From positions 1 to 10,140 of the forward strand of contig LSSK01000015.1 of the NCBI GenBank assembly GCA_001969505.1: a DNA stretch of 10,140 bases. Reading direction: 5' to 3'. Under the pieces are notes generated by a model, which saw nothing but the letters and a program-made list of their open reading frames with translations, did no database searches and had not been told where the DNA came from. The position numbers were made by a program, and so were the translations under genes. Positions 1 to 8,086 of the stretch are shown in pieces. Position 1 is the stretch's first letter; the number at the start of each line of letters is the position of its first letter. The DNA is from Zancudomyces culisetae. Its lineage: Eukaryota; Kickxellomycota; Harpellomycetes; Harpellales; Legeriomycetaceae.

Positions 1-976
1 CCCAACCAATCCGGTAGTTTTCCTGCCATCTTCGTCATCCGAATCGCCAAAATATGTGTCTGCGGTTGTACTGGTTTTGCGCGAAACTGTGCTGTCGACC
101 CGCTCCAGTGTTGCACGTCGATCGGTGTCTACATCTTTTTTCAACAACCCCCGGTATCTTTCTCTTGCTGGTGCTCTTCTCTCCCTCATGCATCCATCAA
201 AAACCACTCCCAGTCCTGCGAGTGCCTTCATCGATTCGTTGTGGAATCGTACCTGTGCCTTGTAAAATGCATATAGCGACTCCAAACACTCTTGCTCTGT
301 GTCCTGCACTTCCAGCATTTTCGATACCACCGAGTTGTACGCCTCATCCTTCCGGATCTGTGCTATTCTAGTTTCATCCTCAAGCACCTGGGTCTTGTTT
401 TTACTCTTGTTTAGCTTACTTGTCTTCATATCGTACTCAGCCTTCCTCTTTTCAAATTTTTTGTACAGCTTTGCAAAATCCTGCAACAAATCGTTTTGTC
501 TCTCCAGCATGCTCACCCACTTCTCTCTCATTTCTGTCGTGTATCCTTGCTGTATACCACTCATTTCCTCTTCTACCTTGCCCATCCGTATTAACGTCTC
601 CCCAAAACTTGAGTCCCTTGGCAACCCCTCTCCTAATTGTGACATTGTTGATCCCAAGTTCTCCAATATAAACTTCTTTTTGTTGCTATTATCTGTCGTA
701 TCTTTTCTCTTTAGCATCTGTGCCACATACAGCTGGAACGCCATATACAAACTCTCCGTTGCCTCTCTCTTGATATTTGTTTCCAATACCAGCGCTCTAA
801 ATTGATCTGGCATATCCGACTTTTCTGTTCCACCAAATTTTTCTGTCCACTATGTTTTTGTTTTATGTATTTATTTAGTCACTTTTGTTTTGTATTACTC
901 TTATTAATCTCTATAAACCGTCTGCTTTCTTTACCTGTCCAAGCTTTCCCCAGTTCTTTTTAAGCGTCGCTGCCAT
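1..976 (-). CDS. BAR-domain membrane-curvature protein (Mug137-like), partial, 3' end outside window
   Basis: Two exons are visible: 976-935 (14 codons, MAATLKKNWGKLGQ) and 849-1, which stays open through the window edge. Together they give 297 residues without a stop, so the gene continues to the left. Residues about 15-35 (WTEKFGGTEKSDMPDQFRAL) match the start of fungal BAR proteins of the Mug137/endophilin-like type. Residues about 36-228 are charged, heptad-rich helices (LIRMGKVEEEMSGIQQGY, LQDFAKLYKKFEKRKAEYD, LESLYAFYKAQVRFHNESM), as expected for the three BAR helices that dimerise and bind curved membranes in endocytosis or trafficking. After about 230 the chain becomes a basic, then acidic Ser/Thr-rich linker (FGDSDDEDG at 281-289). 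Family members often end in an SH3 domain, which would lie outside the window. The start at 976 is chosen because the in-frame region before the second exon is closed by a TAG that forms the splice acceptor, and the upstream ATG exon restores the family N-terminus. The BAR call is firm; the exact subfamily is less so. Confidence 0.85.
850..934 (-). other. Spliceosomal intron 1 of the BAR-domain gene
   Basis: An 85-base phase-0 intron on the minus strand with donor CAG|GTAAAG and acceptor ACATAG|TGG. A branch-like GACTAAA lies about 25 bases before the acceptor. Removing it joins KLGQ to WTEKFGG, the expected family sequence. Confidence 0.8.
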
Positions 977-1861
977 CTTCTATATTTTTTATCTATTCAA
1001 TGCAATTTCTTTGTCTGTTTTTTTTCTCTTCAATCTGGTCTTATAATTATTGCAACCTCTAGTCTCTAAATGCTATGTTTCTTGGTTTTTGGCTTATATG
1101 CTTATGTCTTTCTAATGCTACCTAGGCGTTAAACAGTTGCTAGTTTAATATTTGGTGAGTGGTTTTTTTTCCCTTTGCACAAATCTCATCTCTCTTCACT
1201 AATGAAACACTTGGTTAAAATAACATATAAAACCTAATATATCTGTGCCCACCACTTACCTCTAGTCTTTAACACTCTTGTTCCGATCCCTGTTCCTTGC
1301 TTCTGTAAAAAAAAATAATAAAAGAGAAGTAGTGGGTTTAGTTATTTAATTAAACGGCTGTATAGCTGTTGTTTTCGCTGTTGGTGTAAAAAGCTATGTA
1401 GCTGTGGCAGGGTTTTAATAATATTATAATTGTTAATATCAACTGTGCTATTGTTTCTATTTTTTTGTTTTTAAAACAATGAGTTCAAATTTACAATCAA
1501 AACGGTATATTTATTTTTGAATACTGTTTTAATTTATGTTGTTTCTACCATAGGTTTACAATTTTTCTTGACTTAATTTGGAAATATTACATAAAGTTGT
1601 TTTCTGGTATTACCGAAATATATGCTCTGTAATGGGCTTGCATAAGACCTCGTTTAGAAAAATGCACAGGAACCCTTTAGTCCTCTACTCATAACGGCGA
1701 AATTAACGATTTCCAACCTATATCTATTGTTTCTTTCTCATCATCTTAAATTACTGTTTTGCAAAGGGCAGCAATTAAAAAAATAAAAAATAAACAACCA
1801 GCCTTTCTGTTTATTTTTGACGCTGTTACACAAACCGTAGAGCAGGTATACTTGGTTCAAT

Positions 1862-2209
1862 TTACCCTCCAATCTTCATTTTCGGAAGTAATTTGGTCAA
1901 TAATAGCTGGTAATTAATTAGTGGTAATTCCTTTTTAGCTAATTTACCTGGACCTTTCGGCGATATACATTGTATTAATTCACAGCTTTTCCCATCTAAT
2001 CTCAAAAATAAAATCGATGCAAAATTAGCAAAAATGGCCAAGTCCCCCCCAAACAACGCCATTTCTTGTAATTTATAAATTAGTTTCCCCCCCCTCCACC
2101 CTTCACTATTCACACTTCCCCATTCCCTTTTTTTAGGTGCACATTCCTTTACAGTACAAATAACATGTAGCATTGTGTTAACCCAAACTGGACCCAATAA
2201 TACCACCAT
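1862..2209 (-). CDS. Hypothetical open frame, doubtful
   Basis: A 115-codon ATG-to-stop frame on the minus strand (ATG at 2209). I do not recognise the product. The N-terminal half overlaps G-run sequence (a run of eight G on this strand near 2088), which inflates glycine and tryptophan codons. The C-terminal half (KGPGKLAKKELPLINYQLL) reads more like ordinary protein. A donor-like CCAG|GTAAAT occurs inside it, so it could equally be an exon fragment. With no signal peptide, domain or neighbouring exons in support, it is listed only because it is the longest open frame between the two real genes. Confidence 0.12.
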   Translation of the reverse strand: MVVLLGPVWVNTMLHVICTVKECAPKKREWGSVNSEGWRGGKLIYKLQEMALFGGDLAIFANFASILFLRLDGKSCELIQCISPKGPGKLAKKELPLINYQLLLTKLLPKMKIGG

Positions 2210-3164
2210 AGAGCCTGTTTATCAGGCACTACGCAGCTACATGGCCAAATAACTGAAATAACCCCAACACCAGCTTTGTTTACTTTTATTATCTAATTTC
2301 ACCTGAACATGTCCTTTTCATGAAATTAAAAGAAAAGCATAAAAAAATAGAAATATGGCTTGGTCTGCAGTATTTTGAATCCAGTGCTTGTACCTTCCAG
2401 AATAAGACCTTCTCCTCCCAACCTACCAAACATTATGTTTTAAATAATATCAATTCCCCGCTAACCCTGTTTCACTTTGAGTATACTTTCCCCCATACAT
2501 TATCCATTCACTACTCCACACACGCCCCCCATTTACTCACATGTACTCATATTTACCCAATTTTTTCATACCCTCTCATCCTTTTCTTTTGCGTTTGTTA
2601 TAGAGGCTCACCACCTATAATTACAGAAATGTGGGCTTTAACATAACCCAAAAGACTGATTTTCCAAAAGAAAAAAAATACATCACCACAACATGTGTTT
2701 TCTTTTTTTTAGTTGATGAGTTTATTAATAGATTCACAATTACAAAAAAATAGTGCTGTACAATATTTATCCAACCAATTCTTCTCGGTCCCTCTAGGGA
2801 TTCCATAACCATCGGATGTTGGTTTAAGACTAACATGGTTTGCATTTCAAGTATTTTTTTTCTTAATATTCCTGAGAAATTATTTTTGAAAGTCGGATAA
2901 ACCTTAATGTTGTTCATCAACAAAATCGCGTACATATCCTATCAAATCAATGGATATCTTACCCTGGTGGATTTACAACCATGTATTATCACAATAGTTG
3001 CTTGCCAATCTCTCTTCGGAACTATCTACTGGCACAACACCTACGCTCTCCTACAATATCACAGATATTTGTCAATTACAAATTGTAATCATTGATCGAC
3101 TTTCATATTAAAAGACACTACAATAACTCTCAGTATCGGGGATACATACGCCTGACAAACCGTA

Positions 3165-3170
3165 TTTATT
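3165..3170 (-). promoter_or_regulatory. Polyadenylation signal AATAAA for the ZIP gene
   Basis: AATAAA on the minus strand, 68 bases past the stop codon of the ZIP gene, a usual 3' UTR distance for a fungal gene. A T-rich stretch occurs nearby. This is seen directly; function is inferred from position. Confidence 0.5.
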
Positions 3171-3237
3171 TACCAGCCATTCATTAACTTTTTCATACAA
3201 GTAAATCATCCGTCCTCCATAAAAAAAATTACATTTA

Positions 3238-5135
3238 CTAATCTGCAAAAATTACATTTCCAACAAAATGGGAAAAGAGTACTGAAACAAGAAATGAAAT
3301 CGTGGTAACAAACTTATTCGTCGGATCGTACATTTTCGCCGCAGGTAGCATCCCAGTGATGGAAACAGCCAACATCATTCCAGAAGCAACCGCAAAAGTT
3401 AATCCAAACATCATATTCTGGACCAGCCCTCTGTTTTCTGAATGATTAATGCCATCAACACCTGTTGCGTCTGTAGCACGAGCCATCCATGCACCAAAAA
3501 GTGCTCCCAACACTGGTGGTACTGCCCCCATTACCAATGCAATAGCCAGTGTTCGGGATTTGGATTTTGTCGATAAAAAAAGTGGAAGTGCCAACATCAA
3601 ACCCTCTGGGAAATTATGTACAAACAACGAACTTGCAACCCAAAGACCTATGCGATGTGACGATGTGCTGGATAAATATAAAATAACACCCTCGGGAAAC
3701 TTGTGCAGTGCTACCGCTATCGATGTTTTCAGCCCCACAAAAAGCAATGTCGAGTTTTTTCCTGTTTTTTTACCTAAATCAGAAACTTCGACCTGTGGAG
3801 TGTTTGTTGAACTGCTTACAACTGCAACACTTGGTAAAAGCGTGCCTTCCATTTGAGATATATCAGCATTTCTACCACTATTACTAACAATAGCTAAATC
3901 CCCATTACAGCCCCAATCTCCGAGACCTGTATTTTCTGTATCCAGTGGTGAATTAATGGCTATTTCAATTTCGCTTTGATCTGAATGGCTGATTATTTTC
4001 GCTTCTTCGTCACATACACGACTTTTTTTGTGGGTCTCCAGCACAGGACATACATTCATAATTTTAATGTCACGCTCACCTAGCGCTTCTTGTCCATATC
4101 TTGTATAGTTTTGATATTTCCCTGGCTTCTCCTTCTTGCAATTACTTAATATATTAACTGTTTCTGACGATGCTTTGGCAGTATCTGTGCTTTTATACAT
4201 ACACATTTCGTCGTTATAATCAATTAAACACCTTTCTTCGTGGCGACTTTCACAGTTTTTCTTGAGTATATCGCTATTACTACTTATTTGTACACCTAGT
4301 GGTCCATTCTGACCACTATTTCCCATATCATCCATCCCCGAAACCTCCCCCGGCTGCGTGCTACACAAACACAAATCAACCTCCGACGTTTTATCTGTTG
4401 GGAGGAAGTAGGTCAACGCCGTGGATAATAAATCGTTTATATATCCTCCAAGCACCACAAATACTGCTGTTGTCAGTGTTGGGTGTAGATTGATTATTTC
4501 AATTTCCTTTACTTTGGAAAAGCTCTCTATTGCTTCAAAGATCAAAACTCCTAGGGATGTATAAATCTATTTGATAAAGGAAGCGGGTGTTTGTAAGCTC
4601 AATTACTTTTATGTGTTCATGTAGTGCTTTGTACATTTCTCCTCAAATATATGGTTCTGGTTTCTCTTTCTTTCTCAAAAGAAATCATATTGACTCCAGA
4701 AATATCCGAATAATAACAAGGATGTGTTTATTTATCTCTCTAAGTAACCCAATAGTGTTAAAGTTTACCATCACACCAGCCGAAAAACTAAGGTTTGCAG
4801 ATAGGAATGCATTCGATTTTAGTAGGCTAAATCTTCTAGGGATCCCAATGTAATGTATCAAGTCGTCGACATACAGCACGGAAGCTATTTTATTTTATTA
4901 ATGCCTATATGCTTAAATTCGCGGAAACAGTATGAATCGTACCTCCACATCCACCTATTTGCAGCCTTGGTGCCATTCGACAATAAAAAATCTTTAAAAA
5001 CAAGGTGTTAAGGCTACGAAACCTTGTCTTACCACCCAGTCCCGTTGCTATAACGGACAGAAAAACCGTTACCCAAACGTGGAACTCACTCAAATTTCCA
5101 TCCTTTTCAAATAGTGATACATTGTCAACCTTCAT
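3238..5135 (-). CDS. ZIP-family zinc transporter, Zrt3-like, three exons
   Basis: Exons 5135-5033, 4884-4769 and 4566-3238 (stop TAG) give 515 residues. ZIP proteins move zinc (sometimes iron or manganese) into the cytosol; the yeast Zrt3 branch does so from the vacuole. TM1 is about 17-44 (TVFLSVIATGLGASVLYVDD, split by intron 1). TM2 is about 58-86 (NLSFSAGVM|IYTSLGVLIF, split by intron 2). TM3 is about 103-128. A long hydrophilic loop spans about 130-345. TM4 holds the metal-site motif HKFPEG (361-366), TM5 HNFPEG (390-395), and TM6-TM8 are about 411-433, 456-480 and 492-513. Eight helices with paired HxxPEG motifs are diagnostic. The exon 3 frame has no ATG at its head, and the SAGVM-IYTSL join restores the family TM2, so the upstream exons are needed. 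The loop has nine Cys and only three His. Organelle is inferred by homology; transport is well supported. Confidence 0.9.
4567..4768 (-). other. Intron 2 of the ZIP gene
   Basis: A 202-base phase-0 intron with donor GTG ATG|GTAAAC and acceptor AAATAG|ATT TAT. It joins SAGVM to IYTSLGVLIF, giving a typical ZIP second helix. A competing model (donor GTGTGA at 4776, acceptor CCCTAG ending at 4551) also keeps frame but shortens TM2, so it is less likely. Confidence 0.7.
4885..5032 (-). other. Intron 1 of the ZIP gene
   Basis: A 148-base phase-1 intron with donor GGTG|GTAAGA and acceptor AAATAG|CTTCC. The split codon becomes GCT (Ala35), giving ATGLG-ASVLYVDD, a natural continuation of ZIP TM1. 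Confidence 0.75.
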
Positions 5136-5518
5136 ATTTTGTCTTTATATTCCTCTCTCGACTTTTTGATGCATGCGCTACCTTTTACTTTTTTCCTATG
5201 AACTTGTAATTTATAGTGGTAAATTTCCACTGTTCTAAATTAGCTTCAGTATTATTAATCGAAACAAGTTCCAGTAGTGTAGAATAAATATGCTGCTAAT
5301 CACAGCTGGACTACCATGAAAGCATACATTAACTATCAGTGCACCAAAAACATCGTATTACTAATCGTTTTCTTTTCGCCCCTGGCTTTTTTTTCACAGT
5401 GAACATAGTTGGTGTTGTTTGTTAATAATTCACCAGCTTACTTGAAACCTGAACTAACCAAAATGTGCTTTTAAATTACTGGAATTTTGATTATACACTG
5501 TGACGGTTTTCAGATTCT

Positions 5519-5553
5519 TTGGTGAATAGGTTCATTCATTGGTGAATAGGTTC
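5519..5553. repeat. Two-copy tandem repeat, 20-base period
   Basis: TTGGTGAATAGGTTC occurs at 5519-5533 and again at 5539-5553, separated by five bases (ATTCA). A small local duplication in noncoding DNA. Confidence 0.8.
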
Positions 5554-5640
5554 TAGATTTTTCTTTTCCCTATAATTGGCCATAGGCCTATGAAATACCG
5601 ATTATTCAAAATAGAATGCAGACAGGAAAAGCAATAAATG

Positions 5641-5663
5641 GCAATGGAAATTGCAATGGAAAT
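5641..5663. repeat. Two-copy tandem repeat, 12-base period
   Basis: GCAATGGAAAT occurs at 5641-5651 and 5653-5663. A simple local duplication, probably replication slippage. Confidence 0.75.
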
Positions 5664-5897
5664 AAATTGAATTATGGGAAAAGATCACAATGTAAAGAAT
5701 AACCCTCTGTATAGCCCATTTGCGGTGCTATCTTTTGTCACACCTGCTAGGTTGTTTGTAAATTTGGTTATGCTACACTAGCACCGAAGCGATCTTTAAC
5801 TTTGGATTATTGTGGTAGCAGAGTAATCGGGAATGCTTACCTACACGACCTAAAGAAAAAGTAGACGCGAACGAATATGACCTACTGTTGTCTTAGG

Positions 5898-5935
5898 AAG
5901 TGCTACCATGAGGCTACAGCCTAGGTGGAGCACTT
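5898..5935. repeat. 38-base imperfect inverted repeat (hairpin)
   Basis: Outer arms AAGTGCT (5898-5904) and AGCACTT (5929-5935) pair perfectly. CCA (5906-5908) pairs with TGG (5926-5928) past a bulged A. An inner stem AGGC/GCCT (5911-5914/5919-5922) closes a TACA loop. An A run follows on the plus strand, so it is not a plus-strand T-tract terminator. No known RNA family recognised. Confidence 0.6.
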
Positions 5936-6330
5936 AAAAAAAGTACAATACACCAGATGTATGATGATAAACATTACTCTGCTTAAATTATATGGATGTG
6001 CGATCTTGATTAAAAATACACTTCTTTTTCTGACAAAACACAATATTTGCTCGCCTGTGTGGCTCTTTCTATAATTGTTTACGTTATAATACAACTATAT
6101 CATTTAAGTACATCACAATGGTAACAATCAATGAGAACAAGTGACAATTTGCTGTTATACCAGTGATTCAAATTGGTATCCAGTTAATTTAGTTATAGGA
6201 GCACAGTTGTAGCTAAAAGCATGAAATAATTAACTTTTGTCGCCACAAATTGGCAAAAACCTAAAACGATAAACCAAAAAAACAAAAAAAAACACAAGTT
6301 CCGCTACGGAATGTTTGTATTTATTTTCGT

Positions 6331-6346
6331 CCTAACCTAGGTTAGG
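6331..6346. repeat. Perfect 16-base palindrome
   Basis: CCTAACCTAGGTTAGG equals its own reverse complement. It sits within the apparent minus-strand gene relic. Such a site could bind a dimeric regulator or be chance. Confidence 0.8.
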
Positions 6347-7067
6347 CTATTGGTTTCCGAGGTTTTGAAAGTAATACTTAACAATTAGTCCATTCCTTGG
6401 AATGGATCATGGAAAAAATTTAAATCCAGGTTGGCCCTACAATTCTACTGCCGATATTTCCAGAACTATTGATTTAACTGGAATGCTAACATTATAGTAG
6501 ATGTGGCGTAAATTTTAGCAAGGCCAAATGCATGGTAACAAGTTGAACAGTAGTGTTGAAAAGTGATTTGAAGAAAAGAAATCTGAAAGTTTAATACACA
6601 TAGTATACCCTGGTATGTTAATAATAGCCTTGATCCCCGCTCATTTAGTTTCACTGTTTAAAGTAAACCAACACATTTTACACACAATACCAAACTCTTC
6701 TAACCCATTTTTTATCTTTCTTGTGATAGTCATTCTGGTGTGATGTAAAGCCTTTACCAATGCCATGTCAAACCTCCTTTTTTTGGCACACATATAAGTT
6801 TTTATCCTTGTTTCATTCCTAATGGGATTATTACTCCAGGACGTTCAATTCACGCTCATCGAGCTTACAATGTTGAAGAAGGTAAGAATAATACAAAATA
6901 TCATAACGCCCGGGTTCATTCAAATTCTCCAAGAATACATCCTCTACATTATTTACCACTAACAAAGCACTTTCCCTCAACTCCCCCCACACACACGTAC
7001 AAATTATTAGCATATCGTTTTTAGATGAATACGCCTTTGGTGATATAAAAGCATTAACATTCTGAAT
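6333..7067 (-). pseudogene. Decayed THADA/Trm732-like (DUF2428) gene fragment
   Basis: On the minus strand, coding-like segments follow one another in the order of THADA/Trm732 proteins, the scaffold partner in tRNA 2'-O-methylation. First, 7067-6831: NDMLIICTCVWGELRESALL, like the W-R-x-x-K-E-x-x-x-L-L signature. Second, about 6852-6644 in another frame: ALVKALHHTR then KNGLEEFGIVCKMCW, at the place of the HRGA...GF..LC..LW block. Third, 6654-6405 in a third frame: ERGSRLLLTYQGIL (like RRSAGLP..I.AIL), YHAFGLAKIYATST (like HALNIL..IF.DS), then FWKYRQ, stop, NCRANLDLNFF (like W.IRN.A..LF) after a further in-frame stop. The family is normally over 1000 residues, so only a short core survives. 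Three frames and stops inside motifs indicate a pseudogene rather than an intron-rich gene. Motifs are compared from general knowledge of the family; similarity is partial and the call is tentative. Confidence 0.38.
6389..6406. repeat. 18-base inverted repeat with 2-base loop
   Basis: TCCATTCC, TT, GGAATGGA: two perfect 8-base arms around a two-base centre, about 43 bases from the palindrome at 6331. Confidence 0.75.
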
Positions 7068-7139
7068 GCTTTACTACCTCACATTGTTTGGAAAGCAGTG
7101 CACCAAAAATATAGCTTTATTAGATTATATATGCATTGA

Positions 7140-7192
7140 TATATTTACGGGACACCCTTGTTAAAACGAATATTTAATGCCCCGTAAATATA
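7140..7192. repeat. 53-base inverted repeat, perfect 12-base arms
   Basis: TATATTTACGGG at 7140-7151 and its exact reverse complement CCCGTAAATATA at 7181-7192, with a 29-base unique centre. It resembles a miniature inverted-repeat element or a structured site. No clear target-site duplication is visible. Confidence 0.7.
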
Positions 7193-7433
7193 AACACTAC
7201 CGGAACCACTTGTTCCTTTTGGTTTCGCCATTATATCCAGCTCTAAAAACTATCAATGTCAAGAGCATAATCCTTGCATTATAGATTAACATTGTCGTAG
7301 GACTTTATACCTAAAAATCAATATTTTTACTGTTTTTAATTGTTTTACTGAATTCTTCTTGGTTTTGCTATTTAAAAATACTACAATTAACTGTTATAAT
7401 AAAGTAGTTCAATTATAGTTGATTCAGAATGCT

Positions 7434-7640
7434 ATGGAAATTGGGCTTTGCTTTAGTTTGCTAATACCTAGCCTTATTATATGTGTTTCAGCATCTGATT
7501 ATCTAAATTACTGCCAAACTTCATGGAAAAATCCAAGATTGAGCGGTATAACCTTGATTTGGATTTATAGGGACCCTATGTTTGTTAACAATTGGTGCTC
7601 GGTTATAATATCTCTACGACCCAACGTTTCTGTACAATGA
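7434..7640 (+). CDS. Possible small secreted peptide, doubtful
   Basis: ATG at 7434 opens a 68-codon frame ending at TGA 7638-7640. The first 22 residues (MEIGLCFSLLIPSLIICVSA...) look like a signal peptide with a hydrophobic core and a small-residue cleavage site. The remainder is short, with two cysteines and no recognised domain. The frame lies in otherwise non-coding, AT-rich DNA, and AT-rich sequence produces hydrophobic frames by chance, so this may be noise or part of a lost gene. I do not recognise a family. Confidence 0.15.
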   Translation: MEIGLCFSLLIPSLIICVSASDYLNYCQTSWKNPRLSGITLIWIYRDPMFVNNWCSVIISLRPNVSVQ

Positions 7641-7975
7641 TTAAAAAAAAATGCTGTTTCTTAACTGACAAAAATCGTTCAACTATTCATTTGTTTAGCT
7701 GGGTATATTCTTAAACCGCCCGACTGGCTTGTTGTAAATAATGTATGAATTAGTTAGTAAGCAGTGTAATGCTCAGTATTGTCGCACAAACAATACATGC
7801 ACCACACTCTACTCTTATAGCAACTCTGTGCGTATAATTATCATATCTGTTATGGTATAGCTACGCTACAATGGCGACTAAAGCTGGAGTATCTTTACTC
7901 TGGTGATATTGTTATAGTATATCAACATATAACGTACAGATTTTTTGAAAGTATTAAAAAAACCAAAACCAAAAG

Positions 7976-7983
7976 TATTTAAG
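7976..7983 (+). promoter_or_regulatory. TATA-like element upstream of the CBM19 gene
   Basis: TATTTAAG about 105 bases before the ATG at 8087, followed by a pyrimidine-rich TTTTCTCTCC tract from about 7991 that could hold the transcription start. The translation start itself is preceded by AAAAAAA, an A-rich context favoured in fungi. Confidence 0.3.
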
Positions 7984-8086
7984 GGTGTAGTTTTCTCTCC
8001 ATCTGGTTACCCATCGAACTATTCCTCTAAGAATATTGACGACTTACCTAATACTAGATAAAACGCTTCGCTATAATAATAAAAAA

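Larger units (their letters stand above)
977..3237. other. Intergenic region between BAR and ZIP genes
   Basis: No convincing gene. The stretch 977-1850 is very AT-rich with homopolymer T and A runs and carries the upstream region of the minus-strand BAR gene. From about 2030 to 2600 the plus strand is pyrimidine-rich, with C runs at about 2045 and 2088, giving long but compositionally biased open frames. A short minus-strand segment at 2361-2420 resembles a retroelement integrase tail (see findings). A 70-codon plus-strand open frame without a start codon at its head lies at 2876-3088. None of these has recognisable full domains. Confidence 0.6.
5136..8086. other. Long gene-poor region between ZIP and CBM19 genes
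   Basis: About 2.9 kb of AT-rich DNA with no intact gene that I can support. It holds the divergent upstream regions of the ZIP gene (minus) and the CBM19 gene (plus), two short tandem repeats (5519-5553, 5641-5663), several inverted repeats (5898-5935, 6331-6346, 6389-6406, 7140-7192), a probable decayed gene on the minus strand (about 6333-7067) and a short plus-strand frame with a signal-peptide-like start (7434-7640). The 14-mer CAGTGCACCAAAAA occurs at 5337 and again at 7096. Confidence 0.6.

Noticed and set aside
299-805. 168-codon plus-strand frame rich in Ser, Leu and Phe
   Set aside because: It is the reverse of the BAR coding exon; the hydrophobic bias comes from complementing Lys/Glu-rich codons.
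811-813. Internal ATG as start of the BAR protein
   Set aside because: Starting there drops the conserved WTEKFGG segment, which is in frame just upstream and reached by a clean intron from an ATG exon at 976.
2320-2646. 108-codon plus-strand frame
   Set aside because: Composition is poly-pyrimidine driven (His, Thr, Tyr, Pro, Phe runs) with no domain, and it overlaps other equally weak frames.
2621-2935. 104-codon minus-strand frame
   Set aside because: No recognisable family, runs through a poly-lysine/phenylalanine low-complexity section, and overlaps a competing plus-strand frame.
3449-3856. 135-codon plus-strand frame
   Set aside because: It lies antisense to the ZIP transmembrane core, whose HxxPEG motifs are unmistakable. 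It is a shadow.
6331-6346. CCTAA/TTAGG words as interstitial telomere sequence
   Set aside because: Only one or two units are present, and fungal telomeres are usually tandem TTAGGG; a palindrome is the simpler description.
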